Of a stretch of 64,000 nt of DNA, positions 39,351-50,399 are shown in pieces. The translations under genes and the position numbers were made by a program. Numbering within the stretch: the stretch's first letter is position 1; each line of letters opens with the position of its first letter. The notes beneath the pieces are model-generated. The model saw only the letters and a program-made list of their open reading frames with translations. It did no database searches and had not been told where the DNA came from. Source of the DNA: Methylomicrobium agile (lineage in GTDB: Bacteria > Pseudomonadota > Gammaproteobacteria > Methylococcales > Methylomonadaceae); NCBI RefSeq assembly GCF_000733855.1, contig NZ_JPOJ01000001.1, positions 1,426,001 to 1,490,000 on the forward strand, written 5' to 3'.

Positions 39351-41324
39351 ATGAATACCATCATGCCCAGATTCTTTAGTTCTCTACTCGAAGAAATTCC
39401 CAAAGAAGTTACACAGCTTGCATCCGAACTTCATTACCAACGTAACCAAAGCATCACGATTGAAGTTTTAACTCCCGTTTCCTTTTCACCCAAGCAAATC
39501 GATGAGCTTTATGGCATCGAAGACAATGAATTGAGATTCACTTCAATAGAAGCGAGAAATCACTGTACCGCCGTGCATAGTTTCCGCAAATTCGAGGACT
39601 CCGAATTACCGCTGAATGCACGAACAATGTTTGATGAAGCACAACAATTATGGATTCATGAAACTGAGCATAATGATTCTACCGACGGACGCTTCTTGGG
39701 ACTGATGTCTGAAAAGCTGAATTTTCTAAATGCCGGGATCGAAGTAATCACTAGTCCGGATGGCCGCAATGTTTTTGATGTTTTGAGAGGTATCGGCAAT
39801 GCGCTGCCGTATATCGCTAATATGAACGTAGTGGATATAATCGAATTAGCGGCGGTGCAGCACATAAAAACCTCAGGCGATTTGCTCGCAGGTATGTTTT
39901 ACAATCAACTAAGCGACTATTTGCCAGCACATCCCCATCTTGCCAGAGAGCTATATGTACTTGTCCGAGAAGACATGTCAGTAGCAAATACAAATTTGTA
40001 TGGCGCGGCTTTGAGCGGCTTAGTAGCCGCAGGACAAGCTCGTGAAGCCATTGAACTTGCAGTGTTGGATACCGACTCTGTTTGCAATGAGCTATTGGCA
40101 GGTGCTTTGTGGATACTGGGGCGCTTGAGTCATCACTGGGAAAAGGAACCCGATTTGAAAAACCGTGTTCAAGAAATTCTAAAGGCAATGGGACATCATT
40201 CGAATTCCAATATCAGTTTGCAAGCTTGGCGGGCGCTATCAAATGCTGCTGTATCGCAACAGGAGTTGGTTGCAGAGCTGTTGTTACATGCGCAACCCGA
40301 TAACCAAGCAGCGTTGCAGGTGCTAGGTAACTTCGTTTTTATGAATCTCAAAATCCTAAAAGACCATCCAAATCTGGCAGATATGCTGTACGCATTGACA
40401 GATTTGGATGCCGGACTCGCGAATGATTTTGACTCTTCGCTTTCAATGTTGATCGAAACGGGTATCTACGATCAACTGGTATATGACTGTTTAACAGCTT
40501 GGATACTTAAACATTACAATGCCAAAACTTCGGATGAAAAATTGAGTTCATGTTTTTCCCGGAGTTTGAGCAAATTGGCAAATAAGCCCCTGTTATATGA
40601 ATTGATTACGCGCTGGCTGATTTCTGATGAACGAGTTTTAGGGGCAGCTTATTCTGAACTGATTGGTTACTTATGGGTGCATGGAATCAAGCATCCGGTT
40701 TTTGCTAAAGATGTTCTCGATACTTTAGATGCCGCTGACTTCAAATACCTTGTACGGCGGTTAATAGGCTGGACTTTTTATGAGGAAGCTTTGTTTTCTC
40801 TGACCTTTTCATTGTTAGAGGCCAATGAGGCTCAGCAGCAAACTTTCGGATGGGTACACGCGTTATTGGTTAACGAAGTGGGACGAAATTATTCTCATGC
40901 CACATTGGAAACTATTCAAGAGAAATTGGAGGGCGCTACGCCCGAAGTAAAAGAATTATTAAAGTCCGCCCATGCAGAACTACTTGCTTACACTGAGGCA
41001 ATCAACCAGTTGGCCATTAGACACGAACTACGCCCCCCAATCCCCGAACGCATTAGACATTCCGTCACATTGAAAAAAGAAAGGGAAATGCGAGAGGCGA
41101 GGGATAAAGCAGACGAACAATCGATATTCCAACAAATCTGCATAAGAATTCAGCTAAAAGCAGGGACAGGGAGTTTTTCCATCTATGGCGATGAGGTTGG
41201 CCCCATCAACCGCCTAGGCTCCCATTCCTATTCAATTACGTTGCCAGCTCAATACGTTATTGATCCCCTCAACGATGAAATTACAAAATTAGAGCTCAGG
41301 CTTGCTAAGCGAGGTGATGAATGA
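39351..41324 (+). CDS. Large alpha-helical (HEAT/TPR-solenoid-like) protein, unknown function
   Basis: 657 residues from ATG 39351; a second Met five codons in is also possible. After an N-terminal mixed region (about 1-120), most of the protein (about 130-560) is a run of helical pairs such as LYGAALSGLVAAGQAREAIEL and LLAGALWILGRLSHHWEKEP, the look of an alpha solenoid. It ends with a charged segment and a beta-type stretch (GTGSFSIYGDEVGPINRLGS). I recognise no named family. Its stop overlaps the start of the nuclease-fold gene (ATGA), so the two form a unit carried as cargo of the Tn7-like element. Base composition is lower in GC than the origin core, consistent with transfer. Confidence 0.75.
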   Translation: MNTIMPRFFSSLLEEIPKEVTQLASELHYQRNQSITIEVLTPVSFSPKQIDELYGIEDNELRFTSIEARNHCTAVHSFRKFEDSELPLNARTMFDEAQQLWIHETEHNDSTDGRFLGLMSEKLNFLNAGIEVITSPDGRNVFDVLRGIGNALPYIANMNVVDIIELAAVQHIKTSGDLLAGMFYNQLSDYLPAHPHLARELYVLVREDMSVANTNLYGAALSGLVAAGQAREAIELAVLDTDSVCNELLAGALWILGRLSHHWEKEPDLKNRVQEILKAMGHHSNSNISLQAWRALSNAAVSQQELVAELLLHAQPDNQAALQVLGNFVFMNLKILKDHPNLADMLYALTDLDAGLANDFDSSLSMLIETGIYDQLVYDCLTAWILKHYNAKTSDEKLSSCFSRSLSKLANKPLLYELITRWLISDERVLGAAYSELIGYLWVHGIKHPVFAKDVLDTLDAADFKYLVRRLIGWTFYEEALFSLTFSLLEANEAQQQTFGWVHALLVNEVGRNYSHATLETIQEKLEGATPEVKELLKSAHAELLAYTEAINQLAIRHELRPPIPERIRHSVTLKKEREMREARDKADEQSIFQQICIRIQLKAGTGSFSIYGDEVGPINRLGSHSYSITLPAQYVIDPLNDEITKLELRLAKRGDE

Positions 41325-43027
41325 AACTGGTGATCGCTGAATACCTACGTACACTCAAGGAGCGGGATGAGCTGGATCGTTTGCTGCCTGACCTGCTGGT
41401 GGAAATGGGTTACGTTACAGTTGCTCGTCCACAGACAGGCAATCGGCAATACGGGGTGGATATTGCAGCCAGGGGTAAGAATCCAGAAACAGGAATTGAT
41501 GAATTATTGCTTTTGGTTGTCAAACAAGGAGACATTGGACGTCCTGAATGGGATGGAAACAGCCAAGCCGTTTACCAAAGCATCAATGATATTTTTCATG
41601 TTTATTTGAAATCACACCTTGAACCGCAAGACCAAAGCCGTAGTATTCGCATCGTTGTTGCAACCAGCGGAGAATTAAAACAAACTGTGCAACCCAGTTG
41701 GAGTGGTTTTGTCACTGACAACCAAGCCAAAGCAATTATTGAATTCTGGGGCGCGGATGCCATCGCTACCCTGATCGAAAAACACCTCTTAGATGAACAC
41801 ATTTTTCATGACGAAGATCGGCGCGATTTACGCCGTGCGTTAGCCCTATCAGGCGATAGCGAGTATGACAGACGAGATTTGCATCGTTTGTTTATGAGAA
41901 CCTTGGATTTGAATAACAAGGGACAGCTGATTGACAAGCCCAAGACCGGCAAAGCTTTGTTGAAAGCCTTGCGGATCGTCAATCTGTCAGCCCAAGCGTT
42001 CGCACACTGGACGCTAGGTGATGATGGCGACACCCGGCAAGGCCTCTTGGCCGTGGAACGTGCCATGTTGTGGTCGTGGCATCGAATTCAACTCGCTGAT
42101 GAAAAAAACAGAAAGGACGCTATTGCCGAGCCGTTCAACATGATCTGGTGGGGGTATTATCGTTTTGCATCGCAATACTTCGCACGGATTCAGCCACATT
42201 GCTTCGTAGAAAACAGTTTGACTCGGTATACCTCTAATGGCGTGGAATCCTCCCTGATCGCCTTCGAGCAAATCGGTATTTTGGCAAGTATTGCTTTGTT
42301 TCTAGGTTTTCATCCGATAGCCACAGAGGAAGAAAAAAATTATTGGTCTTGCAATGCTAATGTGGTTGCCGATGCTTTGGAGGCATGGTTACAAAATAAC
42401 GGGGTCAGCACTTCACCCTGCCTAGATCGGCATAGCCAAGATATTACTTTGGCTATGTTTGCATTAATTGGCATGGGCCGAGCGGAAGCTGCCAAAAAAT
42501 GGTTGCGAAAATTGTTTCGGAACGTAGATTACGCCTACAAAGCGAAAAAATTTGTACCTATTGCCACAGACTCTTTGGATGACATGGTAGAGGAAGGCGG
42601 CTGGCTAGGAGGGCAGGCATCAGACCGCATGCTGGAAATGTCTTGGATGCTGGCGACTATCGCCGGTTGGAGCGTCATTCTTGGTATGGACGAACTTTAT
42701 GAGATGTTGGCGAAAAATGCCAAAGACGATTACCCCAACGTTTGCATCCAACTCTGGCATCCTGAAAAAGACCTGTATCAACACCTTTATTTTCGGCAAG
42801 CTCACTTTAAGTCAGGCGTAGCAGAAGCGCCAATACAACTACCTCCTTTAGCAGAAGATTATCGAAAGCAAATGGACATAATAAGGCAATCGGAATTTGG
42901 AAAAGTCATTCTTGAATCGCCCGCGACTAAGGCGGGACTTATAGCGCTTGACCTCATTGCGCATCGGCACTTTTCAACGCCTGTTGCGCCAGTATTTTGG
43001 TATTCTTTGATGGGCACTTCTATTTGA
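41321..43027 (+). CDS. Restriction-endonuclease-fold N-terminus fused to helical domain, putative defence effector
   Basis: 568 residues. The first 150 residues look like a PD-(D/E)XK (Mrr-like) fold: a helical start (LDRLLPDLLVEMGYVTVA), then GNRQYGVDIAARGK with Asp47 and DELLLLVVKQGD with Lys68, then helix-strand elements (QSINDIFHVYLKS, IRIVVATSGEL). The residue two before the lysine is Val, not Glu/Gln, so the catalytic site may be altered or inactive. The remaining 400 residues are mostly helical with no family I know. It overlaps the solenoid gene by 4 bases. Together they look like a two-component defence or interference system, which is inference from fold, coupling and transposon context. 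Confidence 0.65.
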   Translation: MKLVIAEYLRTLKERDELDRLLPDLLVEMGYVTVARPQTGNRQYGVDIAARGKNPETGIDELLLLVVKQGDIGRPEWDGNSQAVYQSINDIFHVYLKSHLEPQDQSRSIRIVVATSGELKQTVQPSWSGFVTDNQAKAIIEFWGADAIATLIEKHLLDEHIFHDEDRRDLRRALALSGDSEYDRRDLHRLFMRTLDLNNKGQLIDKPKTGKALLKALRIVNLSAQAFAHWTLGDDGDTRQGLLAVERAMLWSWHRIQLADEKNRKDAIAEPFNMIWWGYYRFASQYFARIQPHCFVENSLTRYTSNGVESSLIAFEQIGILASIALFLGFHPIATEEEKNYWSCNANVVADALEAWLQNNGVSTSPCLDRHSQDITLAMFALIGMGRAEAAKKWLRKLFRNVDYAYKAKKFVPIATDSLDDMVEEGGWLGGQASDRMLEMSWMLATIAGWSVILGMDELYEMLAKNAKDDYPNVCIQLWHPEKDLYQHLYFRQAHFKSGVAEAPIQLPPLAEDYRKQMDIIRQSEFGKVILESPATKAGLIALDLIAHRHFSTPVAPVFWYSLMGTSI

Positions 43028-43774
43028 AAAGCAATCCACAGTGATTCCAAAATAAAGCCTCACCCATCACTTACAAAACTAGAAAAACAACGCTCCTCGT
43101 GATGACTAATAAAACATGGAATCTGACCTTCCCAGCTTTGGCATATTAATCAAGCTCTATTCATAAATGACTGCTTTATGAAATTGACCAGCCATTAACC
43201 GGGTAATTGTGATCGTCTGTGCCTGGCCGATCTGCGCTACTGGCGGGTTTCGGTTGAAATGCTTGGTGGTTTTGAAATCGGAATTCGCAATTGCGTTATA
43301 AAACCAAGACAATTTCAGCGTGCCGGTGTCGCGAACTCCGCTTGTCTCCAAACCTCTAGGTCTCTGGCCTATAAGGCCTGCTTTGCATATTCATCAGGTC
43401 AATATCGTGCGCCACTTCCAAGACAGCTTCAGGGTACCAATCTCTCGAATCCAAAAAAAATTTTAATTAAATTTTCGTGATGGCCGAGCGCTATCGCCAT
43501 TTTGTAAGAAATTCATTTCATATACGGCTGCTCATGATTGATTTATAAGTAAGTTTGCCGGCCATCAGACAAGATTTTTCTGGAAAATCTTTCGTAAAAA
43601 TAGAAAACCCCCTGACCAATATGCCTAATTTTGAAGTACCAAAATATCTAATTCCGTACTACCAAATTGCATATATTAGACTGATTTATAAAGGATTTAT
43701 CTTTTTAAGGCTGTTGCTTACTTGTCGGATTTTTATTATTCTTGGGTTAAGACTATTTCTTATTTAGTTAAAGC
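43028..43774. other. Gene-free region within the transposon
   Basis: 747 bases with no convincing gene; short open frames (for example 43259-43480 and 43555-43767) have no family-like features or ribosome-binding sites. AT-rich in the second half, probably containing the promoter of the XRE gene. No repeats matching the transposon ends were found here. Confidence 0.5.
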
Positions 43775-44197
43775 ATGAGCCCATTTTCCCAAAGCTTAAT
43801 TTCGCTTCGTTCACGCTATGGCATACGCCAGGGCGAACTTGCCGAAATGGTTGGGTATGAACAAAGTTATATTTCCGCGCTGGAGGTTGGCCTCAAGGGG
43901 CCGCCCACAATAGAGCTTGTAGAACGTATATGCGACGGGTTGTCGCTTTCGCCCGAAGAACGACAAAAGTTGCATGAGGCGCGGGATGCGTCTCAACGCA
44001 AATTCACAATCGACTTGGATGCCAGGGAAGACCTGTACTGGATGTTAAAGGACTTAAGGGAATATCTATCGGAACTGTCGGAAGCGCAAGTTCGTGTGAT
44101 TCGCGAAATTGTACGTTTTCGCGATCCGCAAAAACCGCAAATTATCAGATCAATGCGTAGAACAAAACGTCACAAAGTCGAGGAGGCTGCCATGTAA
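43775..44197 (+). CDS. XRE-family helix-turn-helix regulator
   Basis: 140 residues. The helix-turn-helix (about 8-62: LRSRYGIRQGELAEMVGYEQSYISALEVGLKGPP) is a standard lambda-Cro/XRE domain. The C-terminal half is charged and helical (REDLYWMLKDLREYLSELSEAQVRVIREIV) and ends in a basic tail. It lies upstream of tnsA in the same direction, 247 bases away. A role in controlling the transposition or cargo genes is plausible but unproven. Confidence 0.85.
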   Translation: MSPFSQSLISLRSRYGIRQGELAEMVGYEQSYISALEVGLKGPPTIELVERICDGLSLSPEERQKLHEARDASQRKFTIDLDAREDLYWMLKDLREYLSELSEAQVRVIREIVRFRDPQKPQIIRSMRRTKRHKVEEAAM

Positions 44198-44444
44198 AGT
44201 AAAGCGAGACAAACCTTGCGGCTTGCCCCGCTTTGGAAAGCATCGTAACGATACCCTCGATTAGCGTCCTCAGTATCGCTACAACCTCTCCCAGCGTCAA
44301 GCCATTTTCATCTTAGAGCCGGTTTACAACACGTTCATTTAACCGTGTTCAGGTCTTTTTTTGCCTAAAAATCGGTATGTCATATACAGCAGCTGGAGAT
44401 GTAGGGTTGAGCTTACTCTGCTCTCATCTCCGGAAGGAGCAGTC

Positions 44445-45167
44445 ATGTCAAAAAATCTTTGGCAGGGGGCTTGGCGTGGAAATCGACCTGATGGCGACGT
44501 CCATAAAAGAGCCAGAAATATCATCACCCCTTCCGGTGGGATCGTTCGTGGAAAATTTCCCAGTCGTAAGAACGGGCGGATGGTTCACCACGAAGGTTTG
44601 CTTGAGCTAGAAGCAATTTATCTTTTCGAAACTTCGCCAAATATCGTTCGGTACCGTGAGCAACCGGTCACTATCCACTATCCAGATGAAACAAGGCTAC
44701 GGCGCTATACGCCGGATTTCGAGTTGGTGTTGACCACCGGTGAAATCATATTCATTGAGGTCAAGCCGACACGTAGCCTTCAACATGGTGATGTACAGCA
44801 CAAACTCGATCGTGTAGCCGAATACATGCGCCGTTCGGAAACCGCTTTTGTCATTTTGACCGATCAAGTTATCCGACAAGAACCGCGCTTATCAAATCTC
44901 AGGTGGATTTACCATCGAGCTTCACGCGTCCCTCCTTCTTCGGACGCGCTTGCTGTTGCTATCAATAAATATCGCAACCAGTTTCCGTTATCGCTTACGG
45001 CAGCCGCGAATTTGTTCGATGTCGGCGGTATCGACCCTTACAGCTTGTTGTTAGCTGGACATCTTCGCTGTTCCTTGGAACAGCCTATTTCGCATGAAAC
45101 CCTTATAACAATTGACTTGGAGGCTGACAATGGCTGGTTTTGCATTGCACAAGAACACGGTTTTTGA
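44445..45167 (+). CDS. tnsA: TnsA-like heteromeric transposase endonuclease
   Basis: 240 residues from ATG 44445, which has a good ribosome-binding site (GGAAGGAG); the open frame 28 codons upstream lacks one. The nuclease core shows the TnsA pattern: Glu in HHEGLLELEAIYLFE, Asp in RRYTPDFELVL, and Glu-Val-Lys in IIFIEVKPTRSL. A C-terminal helical region binds the next subunit in Tn7. TnsA cuts the 5' ends so the element moves by cut-and-paste. tnsB starts 38 bases before its stop codon, showing tight coupling. Confidence 0.88.
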   Translation: MSKNLWQGAWRGNRPDGDVHKRARNIITPSGGIVRGKFPSRKNGRMVHHEGLLELEAIYLFETSPNIVRYREQPVTIHYPDETRLRRYTPDFELVLTTGEIIFIEVKPTRSLQHGDVQHKLDRVAEYMRRSETAFVILTDQVIRQEPRLSNLRWIYHRASRVPPSSDALAVAINKYRNQFPLSLTAAANLFDVGGIDPYSLLLAGHLRCSLEQPISHETLITIDLEADNGWFCIAQEHGF

Positions 45168-47130
45168 TTGGAATGGTGCTGAATATCGAATCGCTCGGCT
45201 TCAACCCAACGGCGAATTGCTGATCGAACGTGTTGCCGATGGCTGTTTGTCCATCGTCACGCGGGAGACGATGTTAAACGAATATGGGGAGGGCAATGTT
45301 TCCGCGAAACGGTCTCAGCTTACCATAAGGGATTCGGCGCCATTATTTTCGCGACCTCTGGATGAATTATCCGAAAGCGTCCGATGTGAAGCCTTACGTC
45401 GACGCCGCTACATTGAACATATATTGGGACAGGGTGCTCCAGTTTTCACAGCGACTTACCTCAAACCGTTGATTGAACAAGCTGCGGCTGAAATGGGTGA
45501 TGATACGCCACCCAGCGCAACCTCTGTTTATCGTTGGTTCCGGCGTTACCGGTCGACACATGATACCCGAGCGATGATTCCCCGTACCGATCTTCGTGGG
45601 CTTAAGAAGTCGCGGCAAAATGATCGTATTCTTCAACTCGTATCCGAGGCAGTAGAAGAGGCGTTTAAAGTATCGCCGCAGGCTTCCGTCCCAACTATTT
45701 ACACCAAATTCCTGGCCAAGCTTGAAGCCGAGAATGCGAGGACGTCGCGGAATGAAGAGATCAAGCCGTTTACGATGCGGACGCTTTATCGGCTGCTTGC
45801 GAGAGTGGGGGCTTACGAAATTGCGCTCCTCAAAGAGAGCAAGGCGGTGGCCGATAACCGCTTTAGGATCGGCAAAACCGGCGCGAAAACATCCCGTATC
45901 CTGGAGCGGGTTGAAATTGACCATACGCCGCTTGATCTGTTCTTAATCGACGAAAAAACTTGGCTACCGTTAGGTAGGCCAACCTTGACCGTGATTATCG
46001 ACCACTATAGCCGAATGTTGCTTGGCTACTATTTGAGTTTCGATAGTCCTTCGACTGCTGCGGTAATGGGCGCACTTCGGCATGCAATTCTGCCCAAAAA
46101 TCCGGCTACGGCCGTGATGCCGTCATTAAAAACCGAGAATCGCTGGCCTTGTTACGGATTACCCGAAGTTTTAGTGGTCGACAATGGGTTGGAATTCCAC
46201 AGCAACGATCTGGAAAGCGTTGCTTACGACTTGGGAATCCGTATCCAATATTGCCCGAATCATGAACCACGATTCAAGGGTGTGGTCGAGCGCTATCTCA
46301 AAACGATTAACTATTTCTTTGCCCATCAACTGCCGGGTACCAGTTTTGCCAAGTTTTATCTGCGCGGCGATTACGATTCGCAAAAGGCGGCCCTGATGAC
46401 CTTTGCCGAATTCAATCATATCTTCGAAAAATGGCTTCTTGATATTTATGCCCAAGACAGGCATCGTGGGATAAATACCACGCCTTGGGCTCGATGGCAC
46501 GAGGGCATTTCGCATTACGAACCGGTACTTCCCGACGATTTACGCACTTTGCAGCGCCGTATTGGCTTAGTGGCTGAACGGTCATTGCGTCGCGACGGGA
46601 TTTTTTTAAACGGTATCCGTTATAGCTCAGATGAACTCGGTCCCATACTGCGAGCCTTTGATGAAGGCGTTAAAGTCCGTGTTGTCTATGATCCGGAAGA
46701 TTTGGGCGAAATTCAGGTATGGGGACCTAACGATGCCGAGCCTGTGGCGGTGAAAGCACTCGATTACGAGTTTGCTAAGGGGCTGACCGTCAAACAGAAC
46801 GAATTTATTCGCCAACAGTTGCGTGAGCAAGGTTTAGCCGCAGTTGATCGTATCGCCCTTGAACGGGCACGATCTGATTTGTCACGATCGATCGAAGAAT
46901 TGATGACTAATCGCAAACATGTGGCCAGACGTCGTAGCGCCGCTTTACGCGGCATTAGCAGCAGCAAACCCAGTGGATCGGAAACCCCAATCAAAAAAGC
47001 GGATACCGCTGAATTACCGAAGCCTCAAAAACTTAAATCCCCCAAATTATCTGACCAAGGATCGGAGCCGACGGCGCCGGACATCATCACTTCATTCCAG
47101 CTGAAACGCAATTCTGGAGAATCAGAATGA
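45130..47130 (+). CDS. tnsB: TnsB-like DDE transposase (Mu/Tn7 superfamily)
   Basis: 666 residues from ATG 45130, preceded by TGGAGG. N-terminal DNA-binding helical domains (about 85-200, TPPSATSVYRWFRRYRST) precede an rve-type catalytic core with Asp in RVEIDHTPLDLFLI, Asp in VLVVDNGLEFHSND and Glu in RFKGVVERYLKTINYFF. A Mu-type beta-barrel C-terminal domain (about 460-540) and a Lys/Pro-rich tail that would contact the TnsC partner follow. It cuts and joins the 3' ends and binds the end repeats. It overlaps tnsC by 4 bases (ATGA). Confidence 0.92.
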   Translation: MAGFALHKNTVFDWNGAEYRIARLQPNGELLIERVADGCLSIVTRETMLNEYGEGNVSAKRSQLTIRDSAPLFSRPLDELSESVRCEALRRRRYIEHILGQGAPVFTATYLKPLIEQAAAEMGDDTPPSATSVYRWFRRYRSTHDTRAMIPRTDLRGLKKSRQNDRILQLVSEAVEEAFKVSPQASVPTIYTKFLAKLEAENARTSRNEEIKPFTMRTLYRLLARVGAYEIALLKESKAVADNRFRIGKTGAKTSRILERVEIDHTPLDLFLIDEKTWLPLGRPTLTVIIDHYSRMLLGYYLSFDSPSTAAVMGALRHAILPKNPATAVMPSLKTENRWPCYGLPEVLVVDNGLEFHSNDLESVAYDLGIRIQYCPNHEPRFKGVVERYLKTINYFFAHQLPGTSFAKFYLRGDYDSQKAALMTFAEFNHIFEKWLLDIYAQDRHRGINTTPWARWHEGISHYEPVLPDDLRTLQRRIGLVAERSLRRDGIFLNGIRYSSDELGPILRAFDEGVKVRVVYDPEDLGEIQVWGPNDAEPVAVKALDYEFAKGLTVKQNEFIRQQLREQGLAAVDRIALERARSDLSRSIEELMTNRKHVARRRSAALRGISSSKPSGSETPIKKADTAELPKPQKLKSPKLSDQGSEPTAPDIITSFQLKRNSGESE

Positions 47131-48101
47131 ATTTCAAAGAGATTTTCGACGAATTACAACGTTTTGATGAAGAGTACATTCCTTTCCCACCCTTTGTCGT
47201 CGCGGTCGATGCGGTTAAAGCGAATCTTGCGCTGTTTCGCGAGACGGGCATCGCTCAGCATTTGCTGGTTCTTGGGGAAAGCGGGGCTGGAAAAAGTAGT
47301 ATTTGCCGATGGATCGAGCAGCAATATCCCAAGGTTACCTTGCCGGACCGGGATGTCACACCGGTACTGATCGTGTCGGTCCCTTCGGCAGCTACTATAT
47401 CGAGCGTGGCCTCGGCTCTTTTAGAAAAACTAGGCGATCCGGCTGCTACCACCGGTACAGTTTCGGCGAAAACCTCTCGGGTCATTACGTTATGTAGGGC
47501 CTGTCGGGTGGAAATGATCTTGTTCGACGAAGCCCAACATATTCACGACCGAGGCAAAGCTACCACACATTACATGGTAGGCGACTGGTTAAAATAGTTA
47601 ATCGATCAGACCGGTATTCCAACCGTGTTTCTTGGCTTGCCTCGTCTCGAACAAATCTTACAAGTCAACGAACAACTTCGGCGGCGCTTTTCCCGGCGAA
47701 TTCGCTTAGCTTTGGGCCAAAGTGATAAGAGTTCCATCCACGCCGAATGCCTCCAGTTGTTTCGTTCGCTGGGGTCTTGCCTACCACTCCCCTTGATGTG
47801 TGGCCAGTTTGGGTGGGATGAACTGGGTATGCGCTTGCACTACGCCAGTGATGGCCGTGTTGCCTACATTAAGAAACTCTTGGCCACCGCTTTGAGAATC
47901 GCATTGGAAACGGAAGTGAAGGAGATTGGGCCACAATTGCTGGAGCAAGCCTTCACCGAGGAGCTTTGGTGGGAGGGCGTGGGCAAGCTGAATCCTTTTA
48001 ATCCGACATTCGAGTTTCGCCGCCTGGATCGGGGTAACGAGCCGTTCGAATCCGGTAATTTCAGAAGTGCTCGTAAACGTCGTAAGGAGGCGGTATGTTG
48101 A
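47127..48101 (+). pseudogene. tnsC: TnsC/TniB-like AAA+ ATPase interrupted by an amber stop
   Basis: The frame from 47127 encodes an AAA+ ATPase with Walker A LGESGAGKSSICRWIEQQ and Walker B EMILFDEAQHIHDRG. Codon 157 is TAG (47595-47597), after which the same frame continues without a gap: LIDQTGIPTVFLGLPRLEQI, then RRRFSRRIRLAL with the sensor/arginine finger, to 48101 (324 codons in all). A single base change from CAG, AAG or GAG would account for it. Family role: TnsC links the target selector to TnsAB. Without suppression the product would be cut in the middle of the ATPase. It overlaps tnsB at the start and the fourth gene at the end. Confidence 0.88.
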
Positions 48102-48143
48102 TTCCGTTTAGTGACTACCCTGTTAGTCCTCAATTGGAGCAAG
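48095..48143 (+). pseudogene. 5' stub of the fourth transposition gene (tniQ/tnsD position), cut by IS3
   Basis: A strong ribosome-binding site (AAGGAGG, 48084-48090) precedes ATG 48095, which reads MLIPFSDYPVSPQLEQ before the IS3 left end at 48144. Its start overlaps the tnsC stop. By position it should be the target-selector gene (TniQ/TnsD), but 16 residues are too few to identify it. Confidence 0.55.
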
Positions 48144-48193
48144 TGAACCGCCCCGGGATTATCGGAGGCTCCAACTTATGAGAAGATGGAGCT

Positions 48194-49422
<1,229 letters not shown>

Positions 49423-49461
49423 CTCACAACAATCAGCCTCCGACAAACCCGGGGCGGTTCA

Positions 49462-50333
49462 GTAACGGACTGGTAGATTTTCCGGAGCCCGGCGGCGACG
49501 GTTTTGCGGTCTTTCCAGGACACGAAACGCAAGGAATTGCGCACCCTATGCACGATACAGAGTTGGACTTGTGTGCTTGGGAAAGCGGCGGCGATCGCTT
49601 CCGGAAAACCGGTTAAGCCATCGACACAGGCAATGAGCACATCCTTGACGCCGCGGTTTTTCAGTTCGGTCAGGACCGACAGCCAGAATTTGGCGCCTTC
49701 ATTTTCGGACAGCCACAGACCCAGCAACTCCTTTCTGCCTTCCAGGGTGACGCCGAGCGCCAGGTAAACGGCTTTGTTGATGACTCGCTTGTCCTGCCGG
49801 ATTTTGACGACAATGCAGTCCAGATAGAGGATAGGATAGAGCGCATCCAAGGGTCGGGATTGCCACTCGATCACTTTGCCCAGTACCGCTTCCGTGACAT
49901 TAGACACCAGGGTGGGCGAGATATCGGCGCCATAGAGTTCGCGGAAGGTTTCGACGATATCTCGCGTGCTCATGCCCTTGGCATACAAGGTCAGAATCTT
50001 ATCGTCAAAATGACTCAAGCGGGTTTGATGCTTGGTGACCAGCGGCGGCTCGAAGCTGCCGTTACGATCGCGTGGGGTGTCAATCTCAATGACCCCGTGT
50101 CCGCTTTTCAGCTTTTTTGTGCCATAACCGTTGCGACTATTGCCGGAACCATAGCCTTCGGGAGAAGGCTTGGCATACCCTAAATGGGCATCCATTTCGG
50201 CATTCAGCGAGGCTTCTACCGTGATTTTCAGTAAATCCTGAGTCAGTGCCGCTAAATCACGCTCTGACTTAACGCCACGGGCCAAATCTTGTCAAGCGGC
50301 AACCATCGTGGGGTCTTTAATAATATCGCTCAT
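49462..50333 (-). pseudogene. IS256-family transposase, early stop and 3' truncation
   Basis: From ATG 50333 (MSDIIKDPTMVAA) codon 14 is TGA (50292-50294), where relatives read Arg, then the frame continues QDLARGVKSERDLAALTQDLL. The mutator-type core is recognisable (LYPILYLDCIVVKIRQDKRV with the first Asp; LIACVDGLTGFPEAI with the second; IVHRVRNSLRFVSWKDRK). The protein is cut after GLRKIYQSVT by the IS3 end, removing the catalytic Glu region. Two independent lesions show that it is dead. Confidence 0.9.
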
Positions 50334-50399
50334 TTTCTGCTCTCCTTGAGAGAAGTTTACTACACTGAAAATAAGCGGTTACACGGAATTATTTACACC
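49462..50399 (-). mobile_element. IS256-family element, truncated by IS3
   Basis: The end at about 50399 reads inward as GGTGTAAATAATTCCGTGTAA, the usual IS256-group terminal repeat (20 of these bases shown elsewhere). The other end is missing: the transposase is cut by the IS3 right terminus at 49461. Confidence 0.85.

Noticed and set aside
43555-43767. A 70-residue hydrophobic open frame
   Set aside because: AT-rich, no ribosome-binding site, and hydrophobicity expected by chance in such sequence.
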